Counted from the stretch's first letter, positions 21,611 to 32,387 are shown. The stretch: 64,000 nt of DNA from Clarkia xantiana subsp. parviflora (GCA_036873135.1 JAPTYO010000017.1:3162001-3226000); one strand, 5' to 3'. The notes: generated from the letters alone by a model not told the origin. Numbers and translations: made by a program.

Positions 21611-21906
21611 TGTTGACTTGAAGTCATATCTGTGTAAGGATAACTTCATGATTATATCACCACATTCATTGGAAAATACCTTTGAAAGAAATTCTACTCT
21701 CTTAAGAGCATTCATGTCTTTTGTACACACGGGGTGCCTTGGGTGGGTCAAGACACCCTTTGGAGGAAATCAAAGATAGTTGTAGAGTTGGGGTAACTTC
21801 GTGAGTTCTCCTTCTCAAAAGTTGTTTTTGGAAAACTTAGAAAGCTTGAACATGCAAAGTGCTAAATATGAAACTAAGGATATGGTCTTTTGCTTGTGCT
21901 TTCTTC
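21611..21906. other. N1 spacer, no gene seen
   Basis: An AT-rich stretch between the hairpin array and the integrase stop. It contains no recognised feature. Confidence 0.4.
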
Positions 21907-22500
21907 TTAGACGTAGTACTTCTTTAGGTGTTCCCCACTGAAGGTGTTTGTGGAGATATACCCCTCCCCATCCTCGAGGCGGTAAGCATTTGCGTATGGA
22001 ACCGATGCTATCTTATATGGTCCTTCCCACTTTGGAGATAATTTTCTGACTTGGTCTAAATGTGAGAATTCGTTCTTCCTGAGCACTAGTTCTCCTATGT
22101 GGAATTGCCTCTCTTTGACTTGGCGGTTGTAATATCTTGCGGATACAAGGCGCATTCGTGCCTGTGCTTCTTCTGAATTCCATCTTTTATCCTCCACCAT
22201 GTCTAAGTCTAAAAGCCTCGCTTTGTTGTTCTCATGCTCTTCAAAGTACGTGGTCCTTAGGGATGATACCGCCATTTCTGCTGGCGCCACCGCTTCGGTC
22301 CCATACACTAGGCCAAATGGTGTTTCTCCTGTGGCTATCTTTGGTGTTGTCCGCACTGCCCATAGAATATTTTCCAGCTCATCTACTCAACTTCCCTTGG
22401 TAGCATGGAGTCGTTTCTTTAGGCCATCTAGAACTATTTTGTTTGCCGACTCTACTTGTCCGTTTGTCTGAGGGTGTTTTACTGATGCGAAACGGTGCTC
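21907..22500 (-). pseudogene. N1 integrase C-terminal half (frameshifted from pol)
   Basis: The - strand frame includes [56 protein letters not shown] and FSGEHLKKYYV, the GPY/F-like C-terminus of a gypsy integrase. A one-base frame change near 22505 separates it from the main pol frame. A TGA near 22388 sits where the homologues have Trp. The segment 22390-22500 carries the catalytic-Glu neighbourhood (QTNGQVESANKIV). It shares the C-terminal motif with E1 and E2. Confidence 0.85.
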
Positions 22501-25500
22501 TATATTCTTTCGCAATACCACTGCAATTTCTTGCTCTTGAATTGTGGGCCATTGTCACTTATTATTGCTTTTGGCACCCCGTACCTCGAGACAATGTGAG
22601 ATTGGATGAAATTGACGACTTGGTCGTCTGTTGTCTTTCCCATTGCCTTTGCTTCTATCCACTTGGAGAAGAAGTCTATTGCTACTATTATGCAAGTCTT
22701 CTGGCCTTTTGTTCTTGGTAGGGGGCCTATCAGATCAATCCCCCACTGCGCGAATGGCCAGGCTCCCGAAATGGAGCTTAGTTTTGCCGCTGGGGCTGTT
22801 ATATTTCTGGAGTACCTTTGGCAGTGATCGCATTTTTGTACCAAGTCTGCTACTTCTTTGCTCATTGATGGCCAATAGTATCCTAGGTTGTAGACCTTTC
22901 GGATTATTGATCGTGCTCCTTCATGGCACCCCGCGTCTCCTTCATGGAGTTCTGCAAGTACTCTCTCTGTTTCTGGGTATGTTATGCATTTGAGGAAGGG
23001 TGTGGAGTACCCTTTCTTGTAGAGTTCATTATCCATCACTGCGTAATTCCTAGCCATCCTTTCAATCTTGACTGCCTCTACTTTATCCTTTGAGAGTTTT
23101 CCTTCCATGATGTATTGACGCATTGGGGTCATCCAGGCTTCTGCTTCATCTATTACTAGAACCTCCATTGGTTCTATCACTGATTGCATTCTTTGCTCTA
23201 CAAAGTGAACCTCTTTGCCTGCTTCTACCCCTAGGGCTAGTTTGCTTAAGGCGTCTGCCTCTTGGTTTTGTTCTCTTGGGACTGACTCAATGTCGAAGCT
23301 TTGAAAGCTCTTTATTAGATCCCTGGCTTGTTGTAAGTACTTCTGCATGTTTTCAGACTTTGCAGTGTAGGTTCCTTTCACTTGATTGACAACTAGTTGA
23401 GAATCGCACTTAGCTCTTATGTGCTTTGCCCCTACTCCTTTGGCTATTCTCAAGCCTGTTATTAGCGCTTCATATTCAGCCTCATTATTCGTTGCCTTAA
23501 AGGTAAGTGCCATGGCATAGCGCAGAGGTGTATCGCTATTTGGTGGGTATAGTAGGAGGCCTGCACCTGAACCTCCTCCGTTGGATGACCCGTCAGTATG
23601 CATCTCCCATAATTCTTCTGGTTGTTTCTCCTGACTACTACTTGCCTCACTTGTAGTTTTAACTTCTCCCAAGTCTTCGTCTGGATTAATTCCAGTGAAT
23701 TCGGTAATAAAATCTGCTAGAGCCTGCCCCTTTATGGCTGTTCTTGGGGCAAAATGAATACGAAACTCACTTAGCTCAATTGCCCATTTGGTGAGTCTTC
23801 CCGATGTGTCTGGTCTTTGGAGGAGGTGTTTCAATGGTTGGTCTGTGAGGACTGTTACTTCATGCCCATGAAAATACGGTCTAAACTTTCTTGCTGATAT
23901 AATCAGTGCATAGAGGTACTTTTCTATTGGCAAGTAGTTGATCTCATACTTTGCCAATGTTTTGCTTACGAAGTAAACCGGCAATTGTGCAGCGTTGTCT
24001 TCTTTTATTAGCACTGAGCTTACTGCCACGTTGCTCACGGAGATGTAGAGGTAGAGGGGCTCCCCTGGTGTAGGCTTTGCTAGGGGAGGTAGTGTCTTTA
24101 GGTGTTGTTTGAGTTGCTGGAAGGCTTCCTCACATCTTGGTGTCCATTCGAATTTCTTGTTTGCCCTAAGTACCTCAAAGAAGGGTAATGCCTTGTCTCC
24201 TATTTTGGATAGGAATCTGTTAAGAGCTGCCAACCTCCCGTTCAGTCGTTGAACCTCTTTGTGCTTCGTAGGTGACTGCATTTCTTCAATTGCCTGTAGT
24301 TTTTCGGGGTTCACCTCTATGCCTCGCTGGCTTACCATGAATCCTAAAATTTTCCCTGATTGTACCCCAAATGCACATTTTTTCGGGTTTAGGCGGACTT
24401 GGTATTGCCTCATCCTCTCAAACGTTGAGCGAAGGTTCTCCACATGGTCTTTCTTCTTTTTGGATTTGACGATCATGTCATCCACATATGCTTCCATTGT
24501 CTTTCCTATCATGTCCCCGAAGATTTTGTTGACCATTCTTTGGTATGTCGCTCCAGTATTTATTAGTCCGAAGGGCATCACCGTGTAATGGTATATCTCA
24601 CTATCAGCGTAGAATGCTGTGTGAGGGGCGTCCTCAGGGGCCATTTTTATCTGGTTATATCCTGAGTATGCATCCATGAAGCTCATTAGTTGGTGACCTG
24701 ATGTTGCATCCACTAACTGATCTATTCTTGGTAGCGGATATGAGTCCTTATGGCATGCTTTGTTTAGGTCGCGGTAATCGATGCACATTCTCCAACTTCC
24801 CCCCGCCTTCTTTACCAGTACTGGGTTTGCCACCCATGTTTGGAATCTGATCTCCTTGATGAAATTTGCCTTCAATAGCTTTTCTACTTCTTCCTGGATA
24901 GCTGTCTTTTTGCTTCCTCCCATTGGCCTTACTTTTTGTGTTATTGGTCGCGTTGCCGCGTCTATGTTGAGCTTGTGTGAGATTACTTCTTCTGATATTC
25001 CTGGCATATCGCTTGGTGACCAGGCGAACAGATCTTTGTATTCCCTTAGTAAAGCTACTAAGTGGTTTTCCTCTTCCTGTGATAAGGCGGTCCCGATTTT
25101 TGCCTTCTTATCGGGTTCTTCTATGAGTATTTCTTTTAATTCCTCCATGGGGGCTGGTCTTCCGTGATCTTCTCTCGGGTCCTCGTCTATTAGGAGGACC
25201 TCTCTTGTTTTCTTCTTCTTGCTCAGTGCTATCCTTGCACATTTCCTTGCTACCTTCTGGTTACCCTTTACTTCCCCTATTCCTTGGTTTGTGGGGAATT
25301 TCATTTTCTGATATAGTGTTGATGGCACCATACCCCACTTGTTGATTGTAGGGGTACCCAGGACTCCATTGTATTCCTCCATTTCTTCTGTGATGAAGAA
25401 TGGGACATCTATCTTTAACTGCCTCTGGCCTATGCCCAGTGTCACAGGTAGTGTGACTGCCCCCAGTGGGTATGTTGGCTTTCCTGAAAATCCCACCAAG

Positions 25501-25829
25501 GGGGAGTGAACCTGTTTTATGCTACTTGGCCTTACTCCCAGTATATTGAGGACTTTCTTGCTAATGATGTTGGGTGAGCTTCCATTGTCTACTAGGATTC
25601 TTCCAATGTCCATATCAGTGATCTTCATTGTTATGACTAGGGCATCCTTGTTGTCTGGTAACACATGCTCCATGTCTCTTCTTGAAAATTGTATTACGTC
25701 TTCTCTCTTTCCTTCTGTTTGTTCTTCCTTTAGTTTATGGTCCTCTAACTGTGCCATATACGCTTCCCTAGCATTTGCTGACTCTCCTCCAGCTCCATAA
25801 CCTCCATGAATGACATATACGCCTACCAT
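22500..25829 (-). CDS. pol: N1 pol polyprotein: protease, RT, RNase H, aRNase H, integrase N-half (no gag)
   Basis: One open frame of about 1109 codons starts at ATG 25829, only 34 nt after the PBS. It begins at the gag-pol linker (VIHGGYGAGG, residues 6-14). Protease: D81 of VDNGSS. RT: FMDAYSGYNQI near 384-394 and YVDD at 448-451 (24488-24477). A first RNase H (about 595-700) lacks the usual catalytic Asp (YLYISVS). A second, apparently complete aRNase H spans about 740-865 (HTDGSS, NNEAEYEA, CDSQLV, EADALSK). Integrase: HHCC (LHEG...CHEG...CDHC), D near 1033 and D near 1093. The dual RNase H marks the Tat lineage. Gag is absent and the integrase end is frameshifted near 22505, so it is not functional alone. 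Confidence 0.92.
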   Translation of the reverse strand: MVGVYVIHGGYGAGGESANAREAYMAQLEDHKLKEEQTEGKREDVIQFSRRDMEHVLPDNKDALVITMKITDMDIGRILVDNGSSPNIISKKVLNILGVRPSSIKQVHSPLVGFSGKPTYPLGAVTLPVTLGIGQRQLKIDVPFFITEEMEEYNGVLGTPTINKWGMVPSTLYQKMKFPTNQGIGEVKGNQKVARKCARIALSKKKKTREVLLIDEDPREDHGRPAPMEELKEILIEEPDKKAKIGTALSQEEENHLVALLREYKDLFAWSPSDMPGISEEVISHKLNIDAATRPITQKVRPMGGSKKTAIQEEVEKLLKANFIKEIRFQTWVANPVLVKKAGGSWRMCIDYRDLNKACHKDSYPLPRIDQLVDATSGHQLMSFMDAYSGYNQIKMAPEDAPHTAFYADSEIYHYTVMPFGLINTGATYQRMVNKIFGDMIGKTMEAYVDDMIVKSKKKKDHVENLRSTFERMRQYQVRLNPKKCAFGVQSGKILGFMVSQRGIEVNPEKLQAIEEMQSPTKHKEVQRLNGRLAALNRFLSKIGDKALPFFEVLRANKKFEWTPRCEEAFQQLKQHLKTLPPLAKPTPGEPLYLYISVSNVAVSSVLIKEDNAAQLPVYFVSKTLAKYEINYLPIEKYLYALIISARKFRPYFHGHEVTVLTDQPLKHLLQRPDTSGRLTKWAIELSEFRIHFAPRTAIKGQALADFITEFTGINPDEDLGEVKTTSEASSSQEKQPEELWEMHTDGSSNGGGSGAGLLLYPPNSDTPLRYAMALTFKATNNEAEYEALITGLRIAKGVGAKHIRAKCDSQLVVNQVKGTYTAKSENMQKYLQQARDLIKSFQSFDIESVPREQNQEADALSKLALGVEAGKEVHFVEQRMQSVIEPMEVLVIDEAEAWMTPMRQYIMEGKLSKDKVEAVKIERMARNYAVMDNELYKKGYSTPFLKCITYPETERVLAELHEGDAGCHEGARSIIRKVYNLGYYWPSMSKEVADLVQKCDHCQRYSRNITAPAAKLSSISGAWPFAQWGIDLIGPLPRTKGQKTCIIVAIDFFSKWIEAKAMGKTTDDQVVNFIQSHIVSRYGVPKAIISDNGPQFKSKKLQWYCERI

Positions 25830-25862
25830 CTGGCTGGTGATAATTAGGCTTTCTATTCGAAA

Positions 25863-25878
25863 CCCACAGACGGCGCCA
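25863..25878 (-). other. N1 primer-binding site (TGGCGCCGTCTGTGGG)
   Basis: It lies two bases from the 5' LTR at 25881 and is the same 16-mer as in N2, E1 and E2. Confidence 0.8.
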
Positions 25879-25880
25879 AG

Positions 25881-26606
25881 TGTTAGGTTCCGAGTCTAGG
25901 GTCAACGGGCGGTCGACTCAAGTCTCGTTCCTCACTGGAGATGTCGCGGATCTGATGCTCTCGGGTTGTGCTGTCCTAACTCGTGTCCTTCCGTCCTTAG
26001 CTTCTCTTCTCCTCTCGCCCTGCAAGAGGGGCAATACCAGGCACAGAGGGGGGGGGGTGGTGCCTGATGAACCCTCTCCGATGCCTAAGTCAGTACGGTT
26101 TTAGAGAGATAAAGCTAGAGAGATGTGAGAGCAAAATTATGCAATTTGCCAAGATAATCCAATGAATAGTGGAGGTGGGGTATTTATAGGCAACGGTGTC
26201 ATTAAGGTGGCTTAATGACATCGTTAACCTTTAAACACAGTTAATTAACCTTTAAACACATAATTAAAACCTTAGGATACGGAGAAGGTAGGCGGAAAAA
26301 ACCGAGTATGGGAGTCCAAGAATGGTGTCGGGGCCCTTGGGGGGAAGGGAAATCCGACCCCCAAGGGTAGGGGTTGGGTGAGGCCACCCAACCCTTCCTA
26401 GGGGGGATGGGGTTGGCCAACCCTATCCCCCCTAGGGGAGATCGGGTGGACCAACCAGATCTCCGGACGAGCGCTTCGGCCTCGTCCGGGCCGTTGGTGT
26501 TCTCGCGAAGTGTTCGGGTTGAAGTTTCGATTTACAATCATTAATGGGATGATAAAAATACAACGATTCGGAAGTCAACGGGTTCAAATTGGGCGTATAT
26601 CCATCA
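25881..26606 (-). repeat. N1 5' LTR
   Basis: A 726-bp LTR, TGTTAGGTTCCGAG...TATCCATCA. It is shorter than the internal LTR (854 bp) because the palindrome array is reduced to a stub around 26393-26465. TSD GTTAG follows at 26607-26611. Confidence 0.92.
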
Positions 26607-26611
26607 GTTAG
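26607..26611. other. Target-site duplication of N1, right copy (GTTAG)
   Basis: It matches 5503-5507 and rejoins the E1 integrase. Confidence 0.92.
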
Positions 26612-29600
26612 TCTGAGCATGGCGTACGGAAGCTGTCCGATGCTTGATGTTCAACTCCTCTAGATACTCCCTTACCTGAGAGCCGTTAAACGGTGGACCA
26701 TTGTCGCTGATCACCACCTTAGGAATCCCGTATCTGGACACAATATGGGTCTGGAGGAACTTGACGATCTGGTTCCGTCGTTCTGGCCAACGCCTTTGCC
26801 TCTATCCATTTCGAAAAATAATCGATAGCTACAAGTAAATACTTACATTGACCTTGTGCTTGTGGAAGAGGTCCCACCAAGTCGATGCCCATTGCGCGAA
26901 GGGCCAAGCGCTCTTGATGGATGTCAGATTAGCGGCCGGAGCCACGATACTCGGGGTGTACCTCTGGCACGCGTCACAGGATCGGACCAACGCTGTCGCT
27001 TCCTTGCTCATCGTAGGCCAATAATAGCCCAAGTTCAGCACTTTCCTCATAATGGATCGGGCCCCTTCATGACAAGCCGCGACCCCTTCATGCACCTCCT
27101 TCAGGATTCGATTTGTGTCGGGTTCTGCCACACACTTCAAGTACGGAGTCGAGAACCAACCCTTCTTGTATAGCTGATTGTCTAGCATCACGTAATTAGC
27201 CGCGATCCGACGTATCCTGTCGGCTGCTACTTTATCATCGGGGACTGTCCCCGTAGTCAGGTACGCGACTGTCGGGGTCATCCAAGTGGGCTCCTCCTCC
27301 GATCTTGCCTCAATGGTACACACCTGTGTCGGGTCGATGGTCGATAAGATCACCCTCTCCAAGAAGTGCACCTTCCGATTTTCGTCCAAGGGTGCCCCCA
27401 GGGCAAATTTGCTCAAGGCGTCTGCCTTTACGTTTTCCTCCCTCGGGATTGCCTCGATGTCGAAGCTTTTAAAGCTCTCCTTCAGGGCTTGTACCTCGCG
27501 TAGATACTTCTTCATTATCGGGCTCCTCGCTTCGTATCGCCCTTGAACCTGGTTTACGATTAAAGCTGCGTCACACTTCACCCTCAAGTGATCGACTCCA
27601 GTGCCTTTGGCGATTTTCAGGCCCGTGATAAGAGCCTCATACTCCGCTTCGTTGTTTGTGGCCTTGAATGTTAAAGCCAAGGCGTATCGGAGCGGCTCAG
27701 TTCCACCCGGTGGTATCGACAAAAAGCCTGCTCCTGATCCGTCCGAACTTGAGGAGCCATCTGTGTACATTTCCCAGGTACTTTCTTTGTTTGGCTGTTC
27801 TGATTGCTCTGCCCTCTCTGGTTCTTCTGTCGGGACCTCCATGGTTGCTCCCTCTACAGGACCCGCTTCTTTTAGATCGGGGGCTGTAGATTCTGCTATG
27901 AAATCCGCCAATGCCTGGCCCTTAATGGCCGTTCTTGGAGCAAAGTGTATGCGAAACTCACTAAGCTCTACTGCCCACTTCACTAATCTTCCCGACGCAT
28001 CCGGTCGGTACAAAAAATGCTTCAGAGGCTGGTTCGTCAACACAGTAATCTCGTGTGCATGGAAATAAGGCCTTAGCTTCCGAGCAGTAATGATCAACGC
28101 AAAGAGATACTTCTCAACGACACGATAATTCAATTCAGACTTGGCAAACTCCTTGCTTACATAATAGACGGGGACTTGATTACCCTCGACAACCTTCACT
28201 AACACAGAGCTAATGGCAAATTCAGAAACAGCCAAGTAAAGATAGAGCGGCTCGCCTGGAACCGGTTTCGCCAACGGCGGGAGGGTTCGAAGGTGCTGCT
28301 TGAGTGCTTGGAACGCTTCTTCACACTTGGCGGTCCACTCAAATTTCTTGTTGGCCCTCAGGACTTCAAAAAATGGCATTGATCGGTCGCTGGCTTTGGA
28401 CAGGAAGCGATTCATTGCAGCTAGTCGGCCATTCAGCACTTGAACCTCCCGATGGTTTATCGGAGACTGCATCTCCTCAATCGCTCTCAGCTTCTCGGGA
28501 TTCACCTCAATTCCTCTCTGGCTCACCATAAAGCCCAAAAATTTCCCTGAGTGGACTCCGAAGGCGCATTTCGTCGGGTTTAAACGAACCTGATGAAGCC
28601 TCATCCGCTCAAACGCCATGGTTAGGTTGTGCACATGATCCTCAGCTTGTCGGGACTTCACCAGCATGTCATCCACGTAAGCTTCCATGGTCTCTCCCAG
28701 CATATCTCCAAATAACTTATTCACCATGCGCTGATAGGTTGCCCCGGCATTGATTAACCCGAAAGGCATGACATCGTAGTGATAGATGTCACTGTCTGCA
28801 TAAAACGCTGTGTGAGGAGCGTCCTCCTTGGCCATCTTGACCTGGTTGTAGCCTGAATACGCATCCATGAAGCTCAACAGCTCATGTCCCGATGTGGCAT
28901 CCACCAACTGGTCGATTCTCGGGAGTGGGTAACAGTCCTTCGGGCAAGCCTTATTCAGGTCGCGGAAATCCACACACATCCGCCATTTCCCATTAGTCTT
29001 CTTCACCAATACCGGATTAGCGACCCAAGTCTGGAATCGGAGCTCTTTAATAAACCCAGCATCGAGCAACCTGCCCACCTCCTGCTGGATCGCGATCTTC
29101 TTGTCTGTGCCCATCGGACGCCTTTTCTGCGTGATAGGTTTGATTGCGGGGTCTATCTTCAGCTCGTGTACGATCACATCGGGGCTGATTCCTGGCATAT
29201 CGCTCGGGGACCAGGCAAACAGCTCCTTGAACTCCTTCAGCAACTCAACCAATTTTTGGGCTGTCTCCTCAGTCAGAGCAGACCCGATTTTCACCTTCCT
29301 CTGGGGTCCGTCGATCTCAACTTCTTTTAGATCTTCTACGGGGGCAGGACGCCCAAACTCCTCTCTAGGATCTGTATCTGTCTAGAGGACAGTCATGGCC
29401 TCTCGCCTCCTCCTTCGGGTGGCGTTAACATAACATTTTCGGGAAGCTACCTGGTCACCCTTGACCTCTCCGACTCCGTGGTCGGTCGGGAACTTCATCT
29501 TCTGGTGCACTGTCGAGGCAACTGCCATCAGGGGGTTGATGGTGGTTCTTCTGATAATCGCGTTGTAAGTCCCTACGGAATCAACTACCACGAACTCCAC

Positions 29601-30020
29601 GTTCCTCCTTTCTGATTTCCACCCGCTACCGAACTCTACTGGTAAGGTGATTACTCCTAGCGGATAGGAGGTAGAACCAGAGAACCCGACCATCGGGAAG
29701 TTTGCCTCCTTCAGATCTTTCTTCGTTTTTCCCATAGCCTCCAGCGCATCCATAAATAGAATATCGGAGGAGCTCCCTCCGTCGATCAGAATTCGCTTCA
29801 TCTCGTACCCGTCTACATCCAAGGTCACAACCAAGGCGTCATCGTGCAGAGTCTCCACGCCTATGAGATCCTCCGACGAAAAGGAGATCACCATCTCTTC
29901 TTTCAGGGTCCAGGATCGGGACCTCTTACCCAGCACCACAGCCGTAGGAATCCTAGAGGCGTAAACCTCCCGAGAGGACGAGTTATCACCTCCAGCAGCA
30001 AATCCTCCGTGAATCACATT
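26612..30020 (-). pseudogene. pol: E1 pol: protease, RT, RNase H, aRNase H, integrase N-half
   Basis: From NVIHGG at about 30018 one frame runs to about 26829 with a single TAG at 29382-29384 (E2 has CAG). Protease has IDGGSS. RT has FMDAYSGYNQV and YVDD at 28668-28679. The first RNase H is degenerate (YLYLAVS, LTNQ). The aRNase H is complete (YTDGSS, NNEAEYEA, CDAALI, KADALSK). Integrase has HEGVAACHEG and CDACQRY. A one-base deletion near 26890 (GGG where E2 has GGGG) and a two-base deletion near 26780 break the integrase core. The remainder lies at 4948-5502 beyond N1. It is otherwise the best preserved RT of the E family here. Confidence 0.9.
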
Positions 30021-31635
30021 AATGGTGCCCTGTCGTTCTTTGCGGGCACCGGACGACTCCGGATCGGACCTCTTCTTCTTTGGGGACCGATCGCGGGATC
30101 GAGAACGAGACCGCGATCGGGACCGAGAGCGGGATCGGCACCGCTTATCCCCGACGAACTCCTTGAGCTTCCCCTTCTGGATCAATTTTTCGATCTCCTT
30201 CTTCAGCTCCCGACAATGGTTGGTGTCGTGACCATTTGCGCGGTGGAATCGACAGTAGCGATCCGTGCGGGATCCTAAGAATTCTCCATCCTTCTTTGGG
30301 GGATACCTGGAGATACCTTTAGTACCTCCGCCATGGAGCAGTTGAGAGGAATGTCGAGATCCTCCTGCTTGTCCTTCCTTAAAGAACGTCTATCATCTCT
30401 TCGATCAGAGCGGCCTCGATTCCGACTGCCCTCGAGTTTACCCTTTGACTTACGATCGTCGAAAGGTTTAACCGACTGCTTCCCTTTTCGACTTCGGGGG
30501 CTCCAGCTCTCCAGCGGCTATCTTCGACTCCTGGACATCGATTTGCCGTTTCACCCTCTTCTGTAGTGCCTCCATATTCCACACGGCCTTCTCAGCCACG
30601 CTATGCATTAGGTCGGATCCGTATGGGGCCGTTAGGTTCCGAATGAAGGTACGAATGGTTTCACCCTCCGAGATATCCTCATCAATCTCCGCCACACTGG
30701 CAGTGTACCGCTGGTAATAGTGCGCTAGCGATTCGTCGGGCCTCTGTACCACCTGGGTCAGGGACCTCACACTCTTCAGCAAACGTCTACGACCCTGGTA
30801 CTGCTGAATGAACCGGTCGTGCATATCTGCCCAGCAAGTGATGCAGCCTGGGGGCAGACTAAAGAACCAGGTCAGGGCCCTTTCTCCAAGTGTGTTCGGG
30901 AACAGCGTACACACTATATCTTCATTCGGGGCTCTTCCTAGACACGCCATGAGGTGCTTCTGGACATGACGAACCGGATCTCCTTCACCATCGTACTCCT
31001 TTATCGTGGGGATACCCAGCCCTGGCGGGGCTAGGGTGTCTATGAGTCGAGGAACGAAGGGATGAGTAGATCGATCCCTCAGTTCCGATACCAGCGGCTT
31101 CTGCTCTCCCATGCAGATGTTCACGATCTTTACCACCTGATCGGGGGTGATGGGACCATTCAGGGGAATGGTCCTGTGCTGTACTGGTCCTGGCCCATCA
31201 ACCACGAATCTCTCTGGCTGAATGGACACCCTACTCCTGTCCTGGCCTCGGGGCGGAGCCTCCCGTTCGTTCCGAACCTCTGCTGGTGGGGGCGCTTCTT
31301 CTAACAGGGGCATCTCCTCTTGCCTCCTCGCAGCCTCTCTCCGATCCAAGAGAGCCTCCACGGCTGCCAAAAACATAGGCATGGCTTCTGCCACAGCCTT
31401 CGTCAGGTCCGTAGCTGGGGGAGCCTCCTGCTTCCTATTGCCCTGGTACTGAGCGGCAATCTCTTCGGGACCTTCATTATGCCCCCCCTGTCTGGGAGAG
31501 CTTAGCAGCGGGATGGTTCTGGTTTTCCTCCTGTTCTGGTAGTGAATTCAGAGTTGTGGCAGCGGGGTGACGGGAACCACCAGATTGTCCTTGCCTTCTT
31601 TGCTTGCCAGCCGCCATTGAAACACTAGAAGGCAT
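30021..31635 (-). pseudogene. gag: E1 gag, frameshifted, with CHHC zinc motif and RS-rich tail
   Basis: ATG at 31635 (-) matches the E2 gag start. A C7 run near 31481-31490 (six in E2) shifts frame early. The main frame 31394-30468 encodes the Retrotrans_gag-type capsid (ITPDQVVKIVNICMGEQ, YDGEGDPVRHVQKHLMACLG, WFFSLPPGCITCWADMHDRF). A second frame change lies near 30470. A zinc motif C-x2-H-x4-H-x4-C (30212-30254) is followed by ELKKEIEKLIQKGKLKEFV. An (RS)n stretch of about 30085-30150 then leads into the protease. It packages element RNA; this copy is inactive. Confidence 0.85.
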
Positions 31636-31654
31636 ATCAGCTTTTTGTTAGTTT

Positions 31655-31670
31655 CCCACAGACGGCGCCA
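31655..31670 (-). other. E1 primer-binding site
   Basis: TGGCGCCGTCTGTGGG on the - strand, one base from the 5' LTR at 31672. Confidence 0.85.
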
Positions 31671-31671
31671 A

Positions 31672-32387
31672 TGTTGGATCACGGTGGAACTCCGGTACGG
31701 TCTTTGACGGCGATCCTAGCTCCTTCGCTCCACGCAATCCTGCAAGAGGGGATAGACCGGGCGGTGACCCAGAATCCCTCTCCGATGCTTAAATGAGTAT
31801 CTCGTACGGACTGGAAAGCAGTAATCTCAAGTAATGTATTTCAACGTAAATGATCTGAGGTGACCTCTTGCCCTTTTATAGGCGAAGAGATACCTCAGTT
31901 ACCTGGTGAACTGTTGGGGGTGGTTAGCCCGTATCCCGCGTATCTCGGGTGTGATCCCGCCTATCTAGGCCATGATCTCGCTTATCTCGGCCACGCCCCG
32001 CGTATCTCAGCCACGCTCCGTGTATCTTAACCACGTTCCGCGTATCTCGGCCACGCCCCGCGTATCTCGGCCTTATCCTCTGATAACGAGTCCCGACTAA
32101 CATCGGGAACTCCAGAGTTATCTCGTTGTGTCACCGCTCGGGGCCCCTCGTCATCGTGACAGGGCCTATTGTTCTCAGGGATTCGTCATCGGGGCCTACT
32201 CAGAGGCATCTCGTCGAGAGCGTTCAGCTTGCCTGTCAGGTCCGACTCTGTCGGGACCACTCATCCTCGGACTTCCTTCGTCGGGATCCTTAGCCTGGGC
32301 CATCTTGGCCTTCGTTTAGGGCCCACCGGGCCTATTTTCCGTTTCCTCACTTTTAATAGGGCCTAACGGCTGTAGTCGAACACATCA
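31672..32387 (-). repeat. E1 5' LTR
   Basis: A 716-bp LTR, TGTTGG...CACATCA, paired with 745-1460. The - strand TATA box is at 31874-31880. The 20-bp U3 repeats lie at about 31930-32085. TSD GTGAA follows at 32388-32392. Confidence 0.93.

Larger units (their letters stand above)
5508..26606 (-). mobile_element. N1: Tat-type gypsy retrotransposon on - strand, gag-less, with extra internal LTR
   Basis: N1 is bounded by GTTAG TSDs. In - strand order it contains the 5' LTR (25881-26606), PBS (25863-25878), pol (25829-21907), a hairpin repeat array (20773-21610) and an antisense gene (+ strand 19318-20385). Then follow region X2 (18044-18815), an LTR (17190-18043), a second partial copy of X (16417-17186) and the terminal LTR, which N2 splits (5508-5903 plus 16069-16416). 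No gag lies between the PBS and pol. Without N2 the element is about 10.9 kb. Confidence 0.88.
745..32387 (-). mobile_element. E1: Tat-type Ty3/gypsy retrotransposon on - strand, interrupted by N1
   Basis: E1 is bounded by two 716-bp LTRs (745-1460 and 31672-32387) and a GTGAA TSD. On the - strand the order is 5' LTR, PBS, gag (31635-30021), pol (30020-26612 continuing at 5502-4948), repeat array, antisense gene (+ strand 2002-4247), PPT and 3' LTR. The integrase is split by N1 (5508-26606). The two LTRs differ at about 18 positions by eye count (about 2.5%), more than the roughly six seen between the E2 LTRs. Gag and pol carry frameshifts and stops, so E1 is dead. Confidence 0.93.

Noticed and set aside
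24781..25167. Plus-strand ORFs opposite the N1 pol
   Set aside because: Shadows of the pol reading frame without promoter, motif or conservation.
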